From Solen grandis (lineage: Eukaryota; Mollusca; Bivalvia; Adapedonta; Solenidae): a DNA stretch of 64,000 nucleotides. A program made the position numbers and the translations under genes. Below are positions 47,181 through 60,595 of this stretch, piece by piece (within the stretch, counting starts at the first letter, position 1; each line of letters begins with the position of its first letter). The notes under the pieces were generated by a model. That model was not told where the DNA came from. It saw only the letters and a program-made list of their open reading frames with translations, and did not search any database. Where the stretch lies: contig CM037791.1 in the NCBI GenBank assembly GCA_021229015.1, positions 53,976,798 through 54,040,797 of the forward strand, in the 5' to 3' direction.

Positions 47181-48062
47181 TAATTACAAGCGTCTTATAG
47201 TTATACGGAGACGATGAAATATACTACAATATAAATGCAGATGTTAATTACGTTCGGCCCACAACAGGTCTCCGTGTGCATATAAGGGAAGCATTTTTAT
47301 AAAACAGCTATATATTCAATTTCAAAGAAACTGTAATTCAGTCCGAATACTTTATTGATATTTCGTGAATACGAAGCATATATTTCAACTCAGCCTAGTT
47401 GTCGTGTTTGTAACATTTGTTTCTTTTCCCGTAGAAAAGGCATTCTACCAATATTTTTTTTTAAATATCCATACGGTCTTATCTTGCATCATTATACGTA
47501 AATACGCGAAATATGACGTTTGACAGCTACGCCGAAAAAATATGTTCCCAAACTCTTGCCCCCGAGGAGAAGTAAACGGAAATTTACAAACAAGCACAGT
47601 AGTGCCACAGACATGTCACATCAGGAAGTAAGTAGAATCATAATTATACCTAAAAATTCGCCTATAACACACTCACGACATCGAACTCTGGCGTCATGAT
47701 GCCCCCACAAGCTTTGGATAAACGAGCAATCGATATGTCAGCTAACACACGAGCGTCGAATGGACAGCTTGCGATTTTTACTAAATGCAACCAGCGGTTA
47801 AGGGGAGATTGTGATAAAATTGCACACTGTGTTCATTCTTGACATTTTTTGTTAATATAGTTAAAAGCATTTCTTAAAAAATGGGAATCAAAATGCTATT
47901 TCATCCGACCCAAATTATTATGAATTTGTCTTCGAATATTAAGAAGAGATTGTTTAACAAACGAAAAAACCTTGATTTGATATCATTCCATTTTCTTAAG
48001 AATCTAAAATTATTAAAAGTTGTCACGTTACTTTAATCATGAATGCACACTAATCACTGAGA

Positions 48063-48400
48063 AAAACAATACAAAGACAATACAAAAACAATACAAAAGA
48101 CAATACAAAGACAATACAAAAGACAATACAAAGACAATACAAAAGACAATACAAAGACAATACAAAGACAATACAAAGACAATACAAAGACAATACAAAG
48201 ACAATACAAAAGCAATACAAAAGCAATACAAAGACAATACAAAAGACAATACAAAGACAATACAAAAGACAATACAAAGACAATACAAAGACAATACAAA
48301 AACAATACAAAAGACAATACAAAAACAATACAAAGACAATACAAAAACAATACAAAAACAATACAAAGACAATACAAAAGACAATACAAAAGCAACAGAT
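48063..48400. repeat. Tandem repeat, 10-12-bp unit, about 30 copies
   Basis: caatacaaaga, caatacaaaaga and caatacaaaaa units are intermixed. Several frames are open on both strands and all are artefacts of the repeat. Confidence 0.97.
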
Positions 48401-48900
48401 AATACAAATAACAAAAACTAAAAAAAAAAAAAATGAAAAGTAATATGTAAATATGTTTATGAAATAAACATAAAAAATATAACAATGTTTAAATATAAAA
48501 GAAAACAAAAAATATGAAAGTTATAAAAAAATAGTGTTACAATATAATATATTTGATATGATAATGCTGGCAAGTTTTAAATGGTCTGTGATTTTACAAT
48601 AATGCTATATGTCACTAAATTTAGGAAATGCAATAAACTAGACATTAAAAAAAGAAAGAAAGGTGAAAATGTAACATATTCAAAACTTTATGATTATATT
48701 ATGATAATTATATATGAAATGATTATATTTCCATAAAATGTTGTCATTGTGTTTCCAACAATACTTTTCTTGCCTTTTCAACACACATATAATACAATCT
48801 AATGTTCGTGACAAAGATTTTATTATAATATATACTGATTTAATATACTTGAGGTTTTTATAAGCAATTTTTTTTTTGTCATTTTGGGGGATTTTTATGA

Positions 48901-49041
48901 CTTGACTTGACTTGCCTATTTGAGTTAACCGTCGCTTCGACAGTATATCAGTCATATAGCGACGTCCAGCTAATTACAGGTGAAGGAAGACCCCAAATGC
49001 ACGAAGGCATCCAGGTAAAACCACAGACCTACCGCAAGGGG
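48901..49041 (-). mobile_element. SINE family B fragment without tRNA head
   Basis: Reverse-complement match to the body and tail of the copy at 58784 (gtcgcttcgacagtat, tcatatagcgacgtccagct, aattacaggtg). It ends at ctaccgcaag, before the tRNA-like part. Confidence 0.7.
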
Positions 49042-49138
49042 ATTTTTATCTACATGAAACAGATTGGGTTGTGCTATTTTTTCTTCCGTTCATAGTGTTG
49101 TGCTAACCTTTACCGTTCTTGCTATATAAATCTAGTCT

Positions 49139-49310
49139 TTAAGGTAATTCATCCACCTTTTAATTGTGATCATGGTCCATCAAGTGATCATGGGAATTTT
49201 ATGGCAAATGCAAGCCTTTACAGAGTTTGAGCAAAAGAGCCTATGAGTCTAAGTCAATGCATTATGATCTTTTTAAGCATTCGAAGGACCATGATTATAA
49301 CTCAACGACT
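49139..49310 (+). repeat. Dispersed repeat E, fuller copy
   Basis: Contains aattgtgatcatggtccatc at the start and ggaccatgattataa at the end as an inverted pair. Related to 26553-26690 and 55782-55890. Confidence 0.6.
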
Positions 49311-50529
49311 CCCCGATTCAATATAATTAAACATCGTAAAAAATGATAGCTAACGCCAAAATTGTAGACGACAAGGTTCTGGGCGAAGATAAATTATCAT
49401 TTTTTAATAATACTTCTTACATGTATTAGAAAGATTATTTGGTTATGCGCAATATATTAGATAATGCATTATTGTACGATCAGTGAACCTTTTTTTCCCC
49501 TTTAATATTCGTTTAACAATAATGACATCATTTTTCGTATAAAATCATATGCACAGATGTGTACGTTTTTCTTTAGTTTTGAATTGTCTCTGAAATATCA
49601 TTTCTTTTAAAAGCGAATACAAAGGTCATGGTTTTTGAAAGATTTTAAAGCAAACTTTAGGCACGTTTGTACAAAAACATTCCATTTATTCTATCATAGC
49701 TAACATAGTTACTATGATGTATTCTGCAGAACACAAATTCATCTATATAAAGTATTTTCAGTTTATTTCAACCTCTAAAAGGCAACAAATCTTTAGCAAT
49801 AATCATGTCTTGATTCTGTGCCTACGCAAATTGTTAATCTGTATTAGGAAAACTGTATCTAAAAGATATAACTAAATTGTTCGCACATTTTATTTTCAAG
49901 ATGTGTTTTCTTGTAGTTTTTCATCTTATCCCCCCTTTATTTCTTGAAATTGTTCATTGTACATACAGCAAGAATCCTAAAGGCTGTCCAAAAATGTCCC
50001 TGCTTAAGGACTGATGGTTTATTCCGGATCAGCAGCTTAAATCCCTGATTATTGTGCCTTTAGCTGTGTAAATGCCTTTATATCCAGGAAAAGCCCGTGG
50101 AAACTGAGAGCTGGTTAACTAAAGGTCGCACACATCCTTACATATTACTTTGCATTTCATTTGGTTAATCTCTTGTTGTGTTGTATGTAATGTACTTTCG
50201 CTAAGATAGTTCGTCAGTTCAGATAATGACCACGCGTCTTCATACCCTCCCACACCCCAAAAAGAGAAAAGAAAAACGACCTACTGCAGGCAATCTGGGG
50301 GACCTCTTCACATGAAAAATCCGTATGACCGGAACGGGACTTGAGCCTTGAACCTATAGCAGTAAGGAGCTTCATTGTCCATGACAACTCAGACATTGAC
50401 AATTAAATGATGTTTTTAATAAAAATCGACTTAGAACGCAGTCATTAAATTATTTAGATTCTTTTAAAACAAAATTCAATTTTAAATGCATAACAAAATG
50501 TACAGGAAAGGAAATTGATGTTCAGTATG
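49311..50529. other. No gene supported; one SINE-like remnant
   Basis: 50275-50400 resembles a decayed minus-strand SINE family B head (cacatgaaaaatccgtatga, gggacttgagcc). Confidence 0.5.
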
Positions 50530-50600
50530 TGTGTAAGTTGGATTTAACGTCCCACCGAGAGTATCTCATTCATTATTCATTTGGAGCGATGATGTTCAGT
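50530..50600 (-). mobile_element. SINE tail, minus strand
   Basis: ggatttaacgtcccaccgag is the reverse complement of the ggtgggacgttaaat-type tail seen at 59363 and 45415. Confidence 0.6.
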
Positions 50601-51199
50601 AAATACAAAATAAGTTTTCATTAGTTCGAACCATACTATTCGAAAGCTTACACGATATTTTTTCTGCCGGTACATTGTAACATCGGAGATATTTTTTTAT
50701 CCCGATCTGTACTTTTTTACATTTAATTCTTCACACAAACAACTTGACACTCATTTTTGAAAAAAAAAATATTTTTAATATTTTCATCTCTCGGGTGTTC
50801 ATTAGACTATTTATCATTGCATGGCGCCAACAGACTCTAGGAAGTCTAAAATGGCTGGTATCTTCATAATCTCTGAAATAATGGGATCGTTTCCAGATAT
50901 TAAACATACCCCATTCTTCAAGAAAATTCAATCAGAATATTTCACAAGGCCGAGCAGGCTGAAATTTTCATTGATAATAAAACAAATGTGTGCGGCATAA
51001 TACCTCCATGTTTTCAAGATTAACCATAAATCCTTTTATAATACTCTATAACTTCCACGAAAAGATGAATCTTTTTTCAAAAAAATTCTATAAAGCTACA
51101 AAAAAAGGGGGAGAAGAGAATAAAATAAGGTGTTTTGAAAGAAATGCAAATTAACTTTGCCTTTAAACACTTTGCAAAAAAAAAAAGAAAGTTTGCAGT

Positions 51200-51330
51200 T
51201 CCTAATGTCCTTATAATTCATAAGGACAGACAGAAAGACGGACGGACAGAAAGACGGACGGACAGAAAGACGACGGAAAATTGATCGCTATGTGTCACCT
51301 CTGCTTACGGCAGGTGACACAAAAATCTCT
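51200..51330 (+). repeat. Dispersed repeat F with GACGGACGGACAGAAA tandem
   Basis: Three 18-19-bp copies of gacggacggacagaaa, then gatcgctatgtgtcacctct and the inverted caggtgacac. A related GTGTCACCTGC-type segment lies at 61275-61380. Confidence 0.55.
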
Positions 51331-51364
51331 TGAAAATGTATTATAAGGACAACAAAGTCACCAG

Positions 51365-51530
51365 GAGACTTTTGCCCAAAATGAGGTTCGAACCCACAGT
51401 CATCGGATCTGAAGTCATGTACATCAATACCAGATTTATTGTACTTGACTATAAATCCTAGGGCTGTGGGTTCGATACCCGATTCGGGCGAGACCCTTTC
51501 ATGTCCTTCTCAGGTCCTCCCAAGGAACCA
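51365..51530. mobile_element. SINE-like region with two opposed B-box motifs
   Basis: aggttcgaacccac and gtgggttcgatacccg occur about 100 bases apart. They look like head fragments of tRNA-derived elements and do not fold as complete tRNAs by eye. Confidence 0.45.
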
Positions 51531-52667
51531 TCGTGATGAATAAGTTTTTATGAGTAAGACTAAATTAAATTGACGACGGCACGAAGTGCATTCCTCTATT
51601 TTTGAAAGTGTTCTGGACTCGACATATAAATGTCCTGGTATCATACGATATACAATGACTATTATATGTGCAGATACTGACAAATGTAGATAATATAAGA
51701 CAAAAGCTACTGCAAATAAAAAGTAAAAAAAGGCAACGGTCAAAATCAGCAATAATTTCATTAAACCAATGCATACATACTTTGATGGTTCAACATGTAT
51801 AAAATCTCGTGACTGAAAAATGCAATGTCAGAAAAACAAAGTTTAAAAAAGGCAATGGTTATAATTAAGTAAAAGGTGTTTCAACATAAATAAAAGAAGT
51901 TTTAATCAACTAATACATGTTCATATATAAATCCCGTGACTGAAAAAAAACAACAAAAAAAACAAAAAAACGCAATGTCGGAAAACAAATATATTGCTGC
52001 AAATTATTTTCAACCAGGGATTTATTGAAATATATTTCAAAACAGGGGTAGTTTTCATTCAAAATTCATACCAAGGTAGAATAATGCAGCAACTTCTCTG
52101 AATCCTAAACCATATCATTGATATCCTTAAGTATTTCTTTAATCGTGTTGAAAAAATGTAATCGTATGATACATTTGAAGAACTTCTTTTTATCTGTTTT
52201 TATTTCAAATCAAATTCCGTGCAACTCCGTGGCAAGTAACCGTTTCTTTGTATCGCCTGAATAGATTTGAATGCGTCTTAAACCGGTGTTCAGACTAGCA
52301 GAAATTATACAATCATTCAATTTAACATAGGTATCTCTTCCTTTTTTTTTTATTTAAGATTGAAATTATATCTAGACCGGTTACTGTACTCGTATCTACA
52401 GGAGAGTAAAAAAATTTTTTAAAATTCATATTCTTGAAAAAATAAGCCACGTATCTACTTATCTGACAATAATCAGTTTGCATTATTTTGGGTTTAGAAA
52501 AACTGCGGGTCCTCCATTAAAGTAAAGATTGGAGACTTTGCAAATAAATATTATGCATTTATTTAAGTATCAGTGAAAGTGCATTGTTATGATGAGGATG
52601 AAACACATCCGTATGAAATCAAAACGTATACATCATTTAAAGTAGATATTCCGGCAAATACGCTGAG

Positions 52668-52890
52668 TAGGGTGAACAGTACTCTCTAAGTAGAGTTCTA
52701 TTAATATTATTGGGTGAACAGTATTCACTAAATAAGGTGAGTACTATTCATGTAATAGGTTGAACAGTATTCACTAAATAAGGTGAGTACTATTCATATT
52801 ATTGGGTGAACAGTACTCACTAAATAAGGTTAAGTACTATTCATATTATTGGGTGAACAGTATTCACCAAATAAGGTGAATATTATTCAT
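52668..52890. repeat. Short minisatellite, about 46-bp unit, about 4.5 copies
   Basis: A unit with gggtgaacagtattcactaa and ataaggtgagtactattcat. Older and less regular than the left-block arrays. Confidence 0.85.
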
Positions 52891-52999
52891 GTACTACTTC
52901 AATTAGTAACGTTCACCGATATCAGTGCCTATCACTCATCATGAATGGGTTAAGCAATGTTCCCCAGTATTGATGAGTAATTCTCATTACTTATGCGAA

Positions 53000-55314
53000 C
53001 AAAACTCAGTAAAACAGGTAAACATTTCTAACTGAAAAAGGCGAACAATATTAGGAGGACTGTGCATGAGAGCCCACGACCAGGATCATGCTTTGGTTGA
53101 GACCTCAGCTGAAAAACAGTTAATGTGGGATAAGTTCACGGAAGCGAACTGTATAGATATGCAAAGTCTACATTGTGCAGAAACATGTTGCAAACTGACA
53201 AATTAGATCATACCTTATATACGTTTTGTGTTATATCTTTGGCACGGGTTTACATTTTCAGTAATAATGATAATAATTTTATTTCATTGAAAATATATTT
53301 CATTCACTTTTATTTAAACAGTGTATGTTTCCTTTAAAACAAATGGAAAAAAATGAAAATAATAATAATTTAGCCATTTTACATAATAGAGCTTATCTTG
53401 TTATTATTTTTTCCAACGTAAGGAAAACGTTTATCAAATAGCACGAGGATAATGTTATTATTGTTGTTAATCGGATTACAATAAGGCTCCAAAGTGGCGT
53501 AGTGGTAGCGACACCAATATAATTATTTTTTACCCATGGGTAAAAGGAAAAAATGAATAAAATATTAATAATAATAAAAATGTCATATATATATTTTTGT
53601 TAGATACTTAAAATATAAACTTATTTATATCTATACTAAAAATATTTTTTTCAAGAAATATCAAAGTATATATACATACATTTATACACACTACATGTCT
53701 GACATATTCACATTTATGCATATAAAAATACATACACGCAAATGTTTATTCCTTATTCTGCTAACGTGAGAAAATAATATGAAAACCAGTGATAGATTAT
53801 CAATGAGTGCGTTAATTCATTACAAATAATTATTGATATGTAATGGCCTTTTCAGACAAAAATGGTAGAGTATGAATATAAAGATTTTTTTTAACTGTTT
53901 TCATTTTAGTAATACACGCAATAAAATGGAAAATAAAATGAAAATGGTAATCCAAGTATAGCGTATAACTTCCGCGTATCGCATCAAAAATATGTTTGTT
54001 TTGGCTCACGATATGGGCTTTGGAACCGAGATAGAGGTATCTTTTTAGCATGATCAAACTATTTTCTTTTCTCTTACTAAACAGAAAAACATAGAACAAA
54101 TTCTTAAAAGTGCTTAGTCGAAAATGGACCGGCATGCAGCGTGACAAATTAATTTAACACGAAGGCACGCTGGAATAACCATCCTCGGAACCCACGCTAT
54201 ATATCCGGCTATTATCTCCGTATATACAATGGTATTGCTTCGTTTTTATGAATATTAATCAACTACTTGTATCCTCGTGAACATGTTTGACGAGTGTATC
54301 CTGAAATATATATCCGTGAAACAGATAACCATGTATACTTTGTAAAAGAGGGGCAAGGGGTATTCTCGGCTGGAGGTCGGAGGTGGGGTATAACACTCTT
54401 TATTTTGAACTACTACATTAAGATATCAAATTTATATTATTATAAATATACTATCCTTATCACACAAACACACGGACAGGTGTTACACTATATGCCTGTC
54501 GCCATTTCATGGCGGGGGCCATCGAAAAAAACAAAACAAAAAAAACAACAACATAGATTAATACAGGTGAACCCTTTTAAAGATTCAACGGTACAATCGC
54601 TTGCATGAAGTTAATTGGTTTACAATTATCTGACGTGCAGTGATGACATTCATGCTTGGTTCCTACCGGCTCAGATGGGCGTTTATATAATAAATCTTTA
54701 TTAAAGTTTCATCATAGTAACAACATAAAAACAAATACAAGACTATTTAATAACATGAATATTAATGAACCATGCAATTTAATTATGAATTATAAGAGAC
54801 TTTTATTTATTTATTTTTTTAAATAAGACTATATATAGTATTGCTTTTGTTACATTATAACACTTAAAATATATTCTGTCTCTATTAATCTTTCAACGGA
54901 AACAATCTGCATAAAAAAAAATAATTTAAGAACTGACAAATGAATATCGACAAAAACGAGCCCTTTATGAAATGGCCTTAAAATCATTTATTACCCCAAA
55001 TCAGATTTGGGATAAACTGATTAATAGAGAGTGTATACTGAGAATGATATTCTGACTAGATACAAGGACATAATCAAATCGATGTACACTTAAACAGGTC
55101 ACAGTCATCCGGATTAAGAGAAAAAAATGCATTGCGATCAAATATCATATTTACACATTATTATATAGCAGACTCCTGTGTCTGTTTAAAATAAGATGGC
55201 AGGATTTGGCAATAGTGCGTATCAGGCTGGCGAGTGGTAAGAATCGGACTCCCCGGTAACGAAATATGTACTACTAAAAGTACCGGCATATGTCCCTTGA
55301 CACTCGTAAAGGGA
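53000..55314. other. No gene supported
   Basis: AT-rich. A partial A-box-like gtggcgtagtggtagcga lies near 53490. The open frames 53830-54147 (minus) and 54294-54608 (plus) have no family features or splice context. Confidence 0.5.
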
Positions 55315-55447
55315 ATGTTTCAGGATTGGTTGACCTGCTGTGTAGTATCACGTCACTTGATACGGCGTAACGCCGCATTAAGGCAACGCTATACTAGTCT
55401 CCTGTAGACAAAAAAAATCTTTATACGTCTGAAACACTAAACCAAAG
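55315..55447 (+). mobile_element. SINE family A, diverged copy
   Basis: aatgtttcaggattggttga, gatacggcgtaacgccgcat and a decayed tail (cgtctgaaacactaaacc). Rich in CpG compared with the 8137 copy. Confidence 0.65.
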
Positions 55448-55658
55448 TCCAAGCATGTACAAAATCAATCGACTCGTCTATTGAGTGGGTTGTGATGATA
55501 ATTTTCTAGTGTAACGCTTAACAGCATTTGATAGTACCATATTTCATTTTGGTAGTATTACATTTTGTAGTTTTATGTACATTTACTGACGATTTTGAAA
55601 CAATATCCATTAGTTCAGTCCTGTTATCGACATTATTATCATTATCATCATCATCAGC

Positions 55659-55774
55659 AGCTGGAAGGCTTCCTCACATGAAAATCCGAATGACCCTGTT
55701 GGGATTTGAACCCACGCTTTGAGGGGCTGAGTGAGTGTTAAAGTCAGCGACTTTACCCTTTCGGCCACGGAGGC
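55659..55774 (-). mobile_element. SINE family B, tRNA-like head portion
   Basis: On the minus strand it starts gcctccgtggccgaaagggt (A-box region), then the B-box-like gcgtgggttcaaatccc, then tcatgtgaggaagccttcca. The body and tail are missing. The same head is at 58964-59034. Repeat E follows directly. Confidence 0.75.
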
Positions 55775-55781
55775 CTCTCCA

Positions 55782-55890
55782 CAATTGATCAAGGGAATGA
55801 TATTGTAAATGCAAGTCTTTATAGACTGTGGGCAAATTAGGAAGTCAAAGGATGCTAAAACATTTCATGGACCATGATTATAAATTAATG
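55782..55890 (+). repeat. Dispersed repeat E, truncated copy
   Basis: gtaaatgcaagtctttatag and ggaccatgattataaat match repeat E copies at 26553 and 49139. Confidence 0.55.
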
Positions 55891-56275
55891 ATAGACTTAT
55901 TACCTTAATTTAGCACCAATAAAACTTTTTCAAAAAAGATACGGGATCGATGGGATTGAAAATATGAATAATGTAGAATGCTTTATATGATGTAAGAATT
56001 ATTTTCTGTGATGCTTTTCATATTCAAAGCATTCACAACAGCGCAAACATTATTTTGGTGAAGTACAAATGTATCCTAAAGACGTCTTACAGTCATACGG
56101 AAACGGTGAAACAGACTATTATAAACATTTCAGGACTCATCTTAAACATCCCACAGTATTGGAATCTTCTCCCAATCAAAAGCGTTCGGATATTCATTTG
56201 GTCTTAAATTGCGTCACCATCCGTAAACAGTTCAAGGGTGGGGTTAGACAGATGTGCCGAAAAAGAAAGTAATAG

Positions 56276-58783
56276 GTATAAAAGGTATATACTTTGCAAT
56301 AAAGTGATGTCCGTATGCGTAAATGCGATATGGTGATTAACACTACAATGCATTGCGCATTTTTGTGTTCGATACTCAAAGACGAATTGACACCAAAGTG
56401 CGTTCTTAAGTATGATCTTTGCGCTTCTCTTTTTTTTAAATATCGTCCGTGATAAGGTAGAGCAAATCTCTTTTTCTTGGAAAGGTCTTGCTTCACTTGT
56501 TTTCATGTATAAGCCTAAATAAAATCCATTACCTTTCATTTATATGCACTGGCTTGTCGTTTTAAAAAAACTCGAACATCATTTCTGCCCAGTAATATGA
56601 ACATAAAATCCTATAAAGGAATTTATCATTCCATAAATATTTAAACATGTCATGCGGATGTAGGTGTCCATGCAGGTGGTAGTTCATCAAAATCAAATTT
56701 TTCTTATTAACGAAATGCAATCTTTTTTAAGTAGGAATATGTAGGACATTGTTAATATAATCTGTGTGTATCCTTTATTCTAAAGGTATTGACACTGTCG
56801 GGTATTGCTACCTGTCTAAAGATATTTTCAGGTGATATTAATTAAAATCTGAAAAAATAATCCATTTAAATTAACGAACATCTGAGTTAACTTTTTCTTA
56901 TTTAAATAAATATATATGACGTCTGATATTTGAATGACACGCACAATTTATTTCAGGTACTGAAATAATTACAGAGAAATACATAGAGTGTTTCAAAAAA
57001 ACGGGAAGTGAATTCTACTTAAGAGTATGTTTTGCTATTATTAAGTGGAATTTAATTAACAAATACGCAGAAATTCTATTGGTGTGATTATCATTAGCAG
57101 ACGGCGTTAACCGAATTCAGCTGAGCCGATAGCAGACGGCAAAACTATCATGCATTTTCGTCTAGTACATTCAACTAAATTAATCATACGTCCCTGTATA
57201 GATATTTCAAACTGATTGATACACAAGCATCCTAGCTGTTCAAGTCTGTATAAACGAGGAGTTTTAAGTTGATTAATGTCCATTTCTGTTTCCCATTCTG
57301 TATTCAAGTCACGTTTTTTATAGATTTATTTTTAATCAGACGAAAGTAAGATTGACCGAACCAGTCTTAAAACAGAACAAATGTCAATAAAACGTATTCA
57401 AACTTGCAATATGCAAAGTAGGAAAAGGCATTACAATATAAAGTGCATGTCAACGCATGGGAATTTCGCAAAATTGTCAGGACTTTCGAATTTATTTGAC
57501 CAGGAAATAAAAATCTATAGACTGTTGTCTGACTACCACAAACAATATATAAAACTATCAGTGCTTTTTTCTATTGTCGGGGCGTTCGTAATATATCATT
57601 ACAATCAAATATCTATATTAATCTATAATTAGAATTAATTAAATCCAGTTGAATGAGATTGAGTTTGCTCTAAACTACGTCTTTATCATTTTGGAAAATT
57701 TCAGCTTGTCGAAAATTCTAAACTTGATCAAATATAATAATATAAATATGCTTCATAAAAACGACCAATGAACATTTTTGGCTGATAATTTGGGCATTTT
57801 ATTTTTGAGTTGTCACTTGGTTATGCCATCGAACATTTTTCTTTTCCAAGCAAAAAATACTGGATGATATTTAAAATTTGATGATTTTTTTTTTGGTTTT
57901 GTTTGTTGTTGTTGTTAAACTGATTTAAACAAAGTGGGGTCAAGCGGAAATCCGTTTTTAAATAGATTAGTTAAATGTTATCACGTAACAACGGACGTTA
58001 CTGAAGTTTTGTTGCAATATTCATTTGAATTTAAGTAAACTAGGTTTAATTACTGGAAGTTAATGAAACAACAAAAAAATAATAATAATAACAATAAATA
58101 AAGACATTAAACAACATTAACCCTTATCCTTTATACTTTTTTTTATACTGTAAAAGAACATTTGAAGTTCACTTCACACGGACTTGCTTTCACAGATCAC
58201 TTTATTTTGTAATTTAGTTTCACTGATTGCCCCCTCGAGAGCTTGATTCTACTCTTCGAACTATTTGCTCGTTAATCTCAGAAAATAAGTTACATTACCT
58301 TTTGTTTTCTAAGCCCCTGGGAAATCACAGACTGTCTAAAGAAGAAGATTCTTTTAGTAAAATACAATATCGGTGTTGAATAAAAGCTGATAAATTATTC
58401 ATGTCGGTATCTGTAGCATTCCCATAAATTAACCTTTAATCAAAACTATACTGAGGTCGCCATACCTGAACTAATTCAATTTTACTAAAAAGCGAACAAT
58501 CTGATCACATAATTACATTTCACACTTAATTAATGGTAATAAATATTTATAGTTGTCCTACTTAAACAGCCAATAAAATGTTTGTATTTCATTATAAATT
58601 TATTTCATAAAATGATCAGTGGGGTCTTTATATGGAGAGAATATGAGGGCTTCGTGACCTAAGTGTAAGGCGGAGCTTGTTGCGGCAGCGACTGATTACG
58701 TCATACAAATTTGCATCTAGCCCAGCGATACTGACTCTGAACCGTACTGAAAACATCACATGCTGTGTCATTCGAACTGGAGG
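56276..58783. other. No gene supported
   Basis: AT-rich sequence. Open frames at 56194-56539 (minus), 57107-57307 (minus) and 57381-57632 (plus) lack features of real exons. Poly-T/GTT runs lie at 57890-57920. Confidence 0.5.
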
Positions 58784-59034
58784 CTTGACTTGACTATTTG
58801 GGTTTGCCGTCGCTTCGACAGTATTTCAGTCATATAGCGACGTCCAGCTAATTACAGGTGGAGGAAGACCCCGAATGCACAGAGGCATCCGGGTAGAACC
58901 ACCGGTCTACCGCAAGCCAGCTGGAAGGCTTCCTCATATGAAAATCCGAATGACCCTGTCGGGATTCGAACCCACGCGGTGAGGGGCTGAGTGAGTGTTA
59001 AAGTTAGCGACTTAACCCTCTCGGCCACGGAGGC
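58784..59034 (-). mobile_element. SINE family B, near full length
   Basis: On the minus strand: tRNA-like head with gcctccgtggccgagagggt and tgggttcgaatcccgacag (tRNA-Ser/Leu-like boxes), then aggaagccttccagctggct, ctgtaattagctggacgtcg, and the tail atgactgaaatactgtcgaa ending in cccaaatagtcaagtcaag. About 250 bp. The tail start (tgactgaaatactgtc) is shared with SINE family A. It is not a functional tRNA because the 3' acceptor strand does not pair. Confidence 0.8.
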
Positions 59035-59362
59035 CCCCAAGGTTGTATGGCTACGTGCCACATTTTAATTATGTTATCGTTTATATTTTAAATTTTATGA
59101 GTATATCGCAGCGCTTCGATTCTCGTCGCTTTCAATAAATTCCATTAAATTTGAAATATCAATGATGACTTGTATACATGTCCTCCATATGCCGAAATTC
59201 GTACATCACCATTTCCTCATACCAGTGACTTTTTTCAATTAATACTGAATGCTAACATTCGGATAGAACCCATGTCATCTGTATTACATTTGAATGGTCT
59301 CGGAAACAATTGGCAGAACTGGGTTTGTGTCAAATAATGTCTATTTACATACCAATACCAAT

Positions 59363-59415
59363 GTTGTCCGAATGACTAAAATACTGTCAGTGGGACGTTA
59401 AACCAAACAAACAAA
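59363..59415 (+). mobile_element. SINE tail fragment
   Basis: tgtccgaatgactaaaatac, tgtcagtgggacgttaaacc and an (AAAC)-type end: the best-preserved example of the shared SINE 3' tail. Confidence 0.7.
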
Positions 59416-60050
59416 TTACAGAAGACCGAATCATTTTGTCGGTAAATTATATAAAACAAATAAGGCGTTCGTCTATTTGTGTTTATCACCAAAGATGGAC
59501 GTTTCCAAAGGCCCATTATATTTCATAATGATTCAATTTTCATGAAAAAGAAAATAAAAAAAAATTTGTAGACTAACACAAATGGTAAAAAAATTAAACG
59601 CATTGAAAATTGTGCATTTAATATTGGATGGATGTCAAAATACTCTCATTGTTTACTTTTTGCATTGACGGGTATTCCCTAATAAAAGTGTGTAATCTGA
59701 AATAACTTTGGAAAAAATCGTCATCAAATTACAATTTGTTTATATGCTACGTCATCAATTTATGTACTCGTGATTCGTTAACGGAGACATACGGAAAATT
59801 GACGAAGATATGCGGGAAATGCAAATGAGTTATTTTGTAAAGAATTGAATGATCTTAAGTAAAAAAAAATCTTTCTTATTTGTGCATTGTAGTAACGTTG
59901 TCGTCTACAAGTATGTACAGATTGCATCTCGTAACAAATCTGTAGCAAACACACTTTGCTTTTCTGTCCGAAGAATATACACTGCTTTTGTAAACATAAT
60001 GGGCCTTTAAAGACTCTAAGCTATTTCATCATCTACTCTCTTTACACTAT

Positions 60051-60239
60051 AAGGACTATTTCACTCCGAAGTGAGACGTAAACCTACGAAAATCAACGAG
60101 CACTTCCCAAACATTAATCAACATGCTAGTGTACAATTCCATACATAGCTCAGTTGGAAATAAACACACATTTGAGATTTTTCCCCAGGTCAGTTTAAAT
60201 CATCGAATTATACCGAGTGTTGCCGAACCCTGGTGAAAC
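60051..60239 (-). repeat. Dispersed repeat C, CpG-rich copy
   Basis: Reverse-complement counterpart of 9581-9746. On the minus strand it keeps ttcggcaacactcggt, gctcgttgattttcg and cacttcggagtg. Confidence 0.65.
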
Positions 60240-60520
60240 GGTCTATACTTATAACGATGAATCATTGGATTTTTCCCAGCTTTAGACTGAATTACAAATC
60301 TTGATTAATGCGTGGCATACACGCAATATCATTTTCTGTTTGAAACAAATCACAACGAAACCTACAACTATCGTGATTATGTCTAGCTAGCTATGAATGT
60401 GAATATATCAAGCAATATGATACTGCCATTGAAATGCCTTATCGCTTTAAGTTGATATCATCCACGAAAAGAAGTCAGATAGAAGCCAATAAGAAAGTAA
60501 ATACATAAAATATGTCTTTC

Positions 60521-60595
60521 TGTCTCACGTAGACAGTCTTTATATGAATTAAATATACTCTTTTTACTTTCTGTTAGACGTAAATCCTCACAAAT
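60521..60595 (+). mobile_element. SINE tail fragment, diverged
   Basis: gtctcacgtagacagtcttt, aattaaatatact and ctgttagacgtaaatcc align with the family A tail. Confidence 0.45.

Noticed and set aside
47560..47645. Possible first exon ATGTCACATCAGGAA followed by gtaagt
   Set aside because: Only five codons, with no phase-matched next exon found.
48037..48508. Overlapping open frames of 120-150 codons on both strands
   Set aside because: All come from the 10-12-bp caatacaaaga repeat.
56069..56272. 67-codon plus-strand frame (starting MYPKDVLQSYGNGET)
   Set aside because: Its start region resembles non-coding sequence at 47205-47255 (cttatagttatacggagacg), so it looks like a dispersed repeat.
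58964..59034. tRNA-Ser/Leu-like sequence on the minus strand
   Set aside because: A and B boxes are present, but the 5' strand gcctccg has no pairing partner after the T arm, and the sequence continues into a repeated SINE body.
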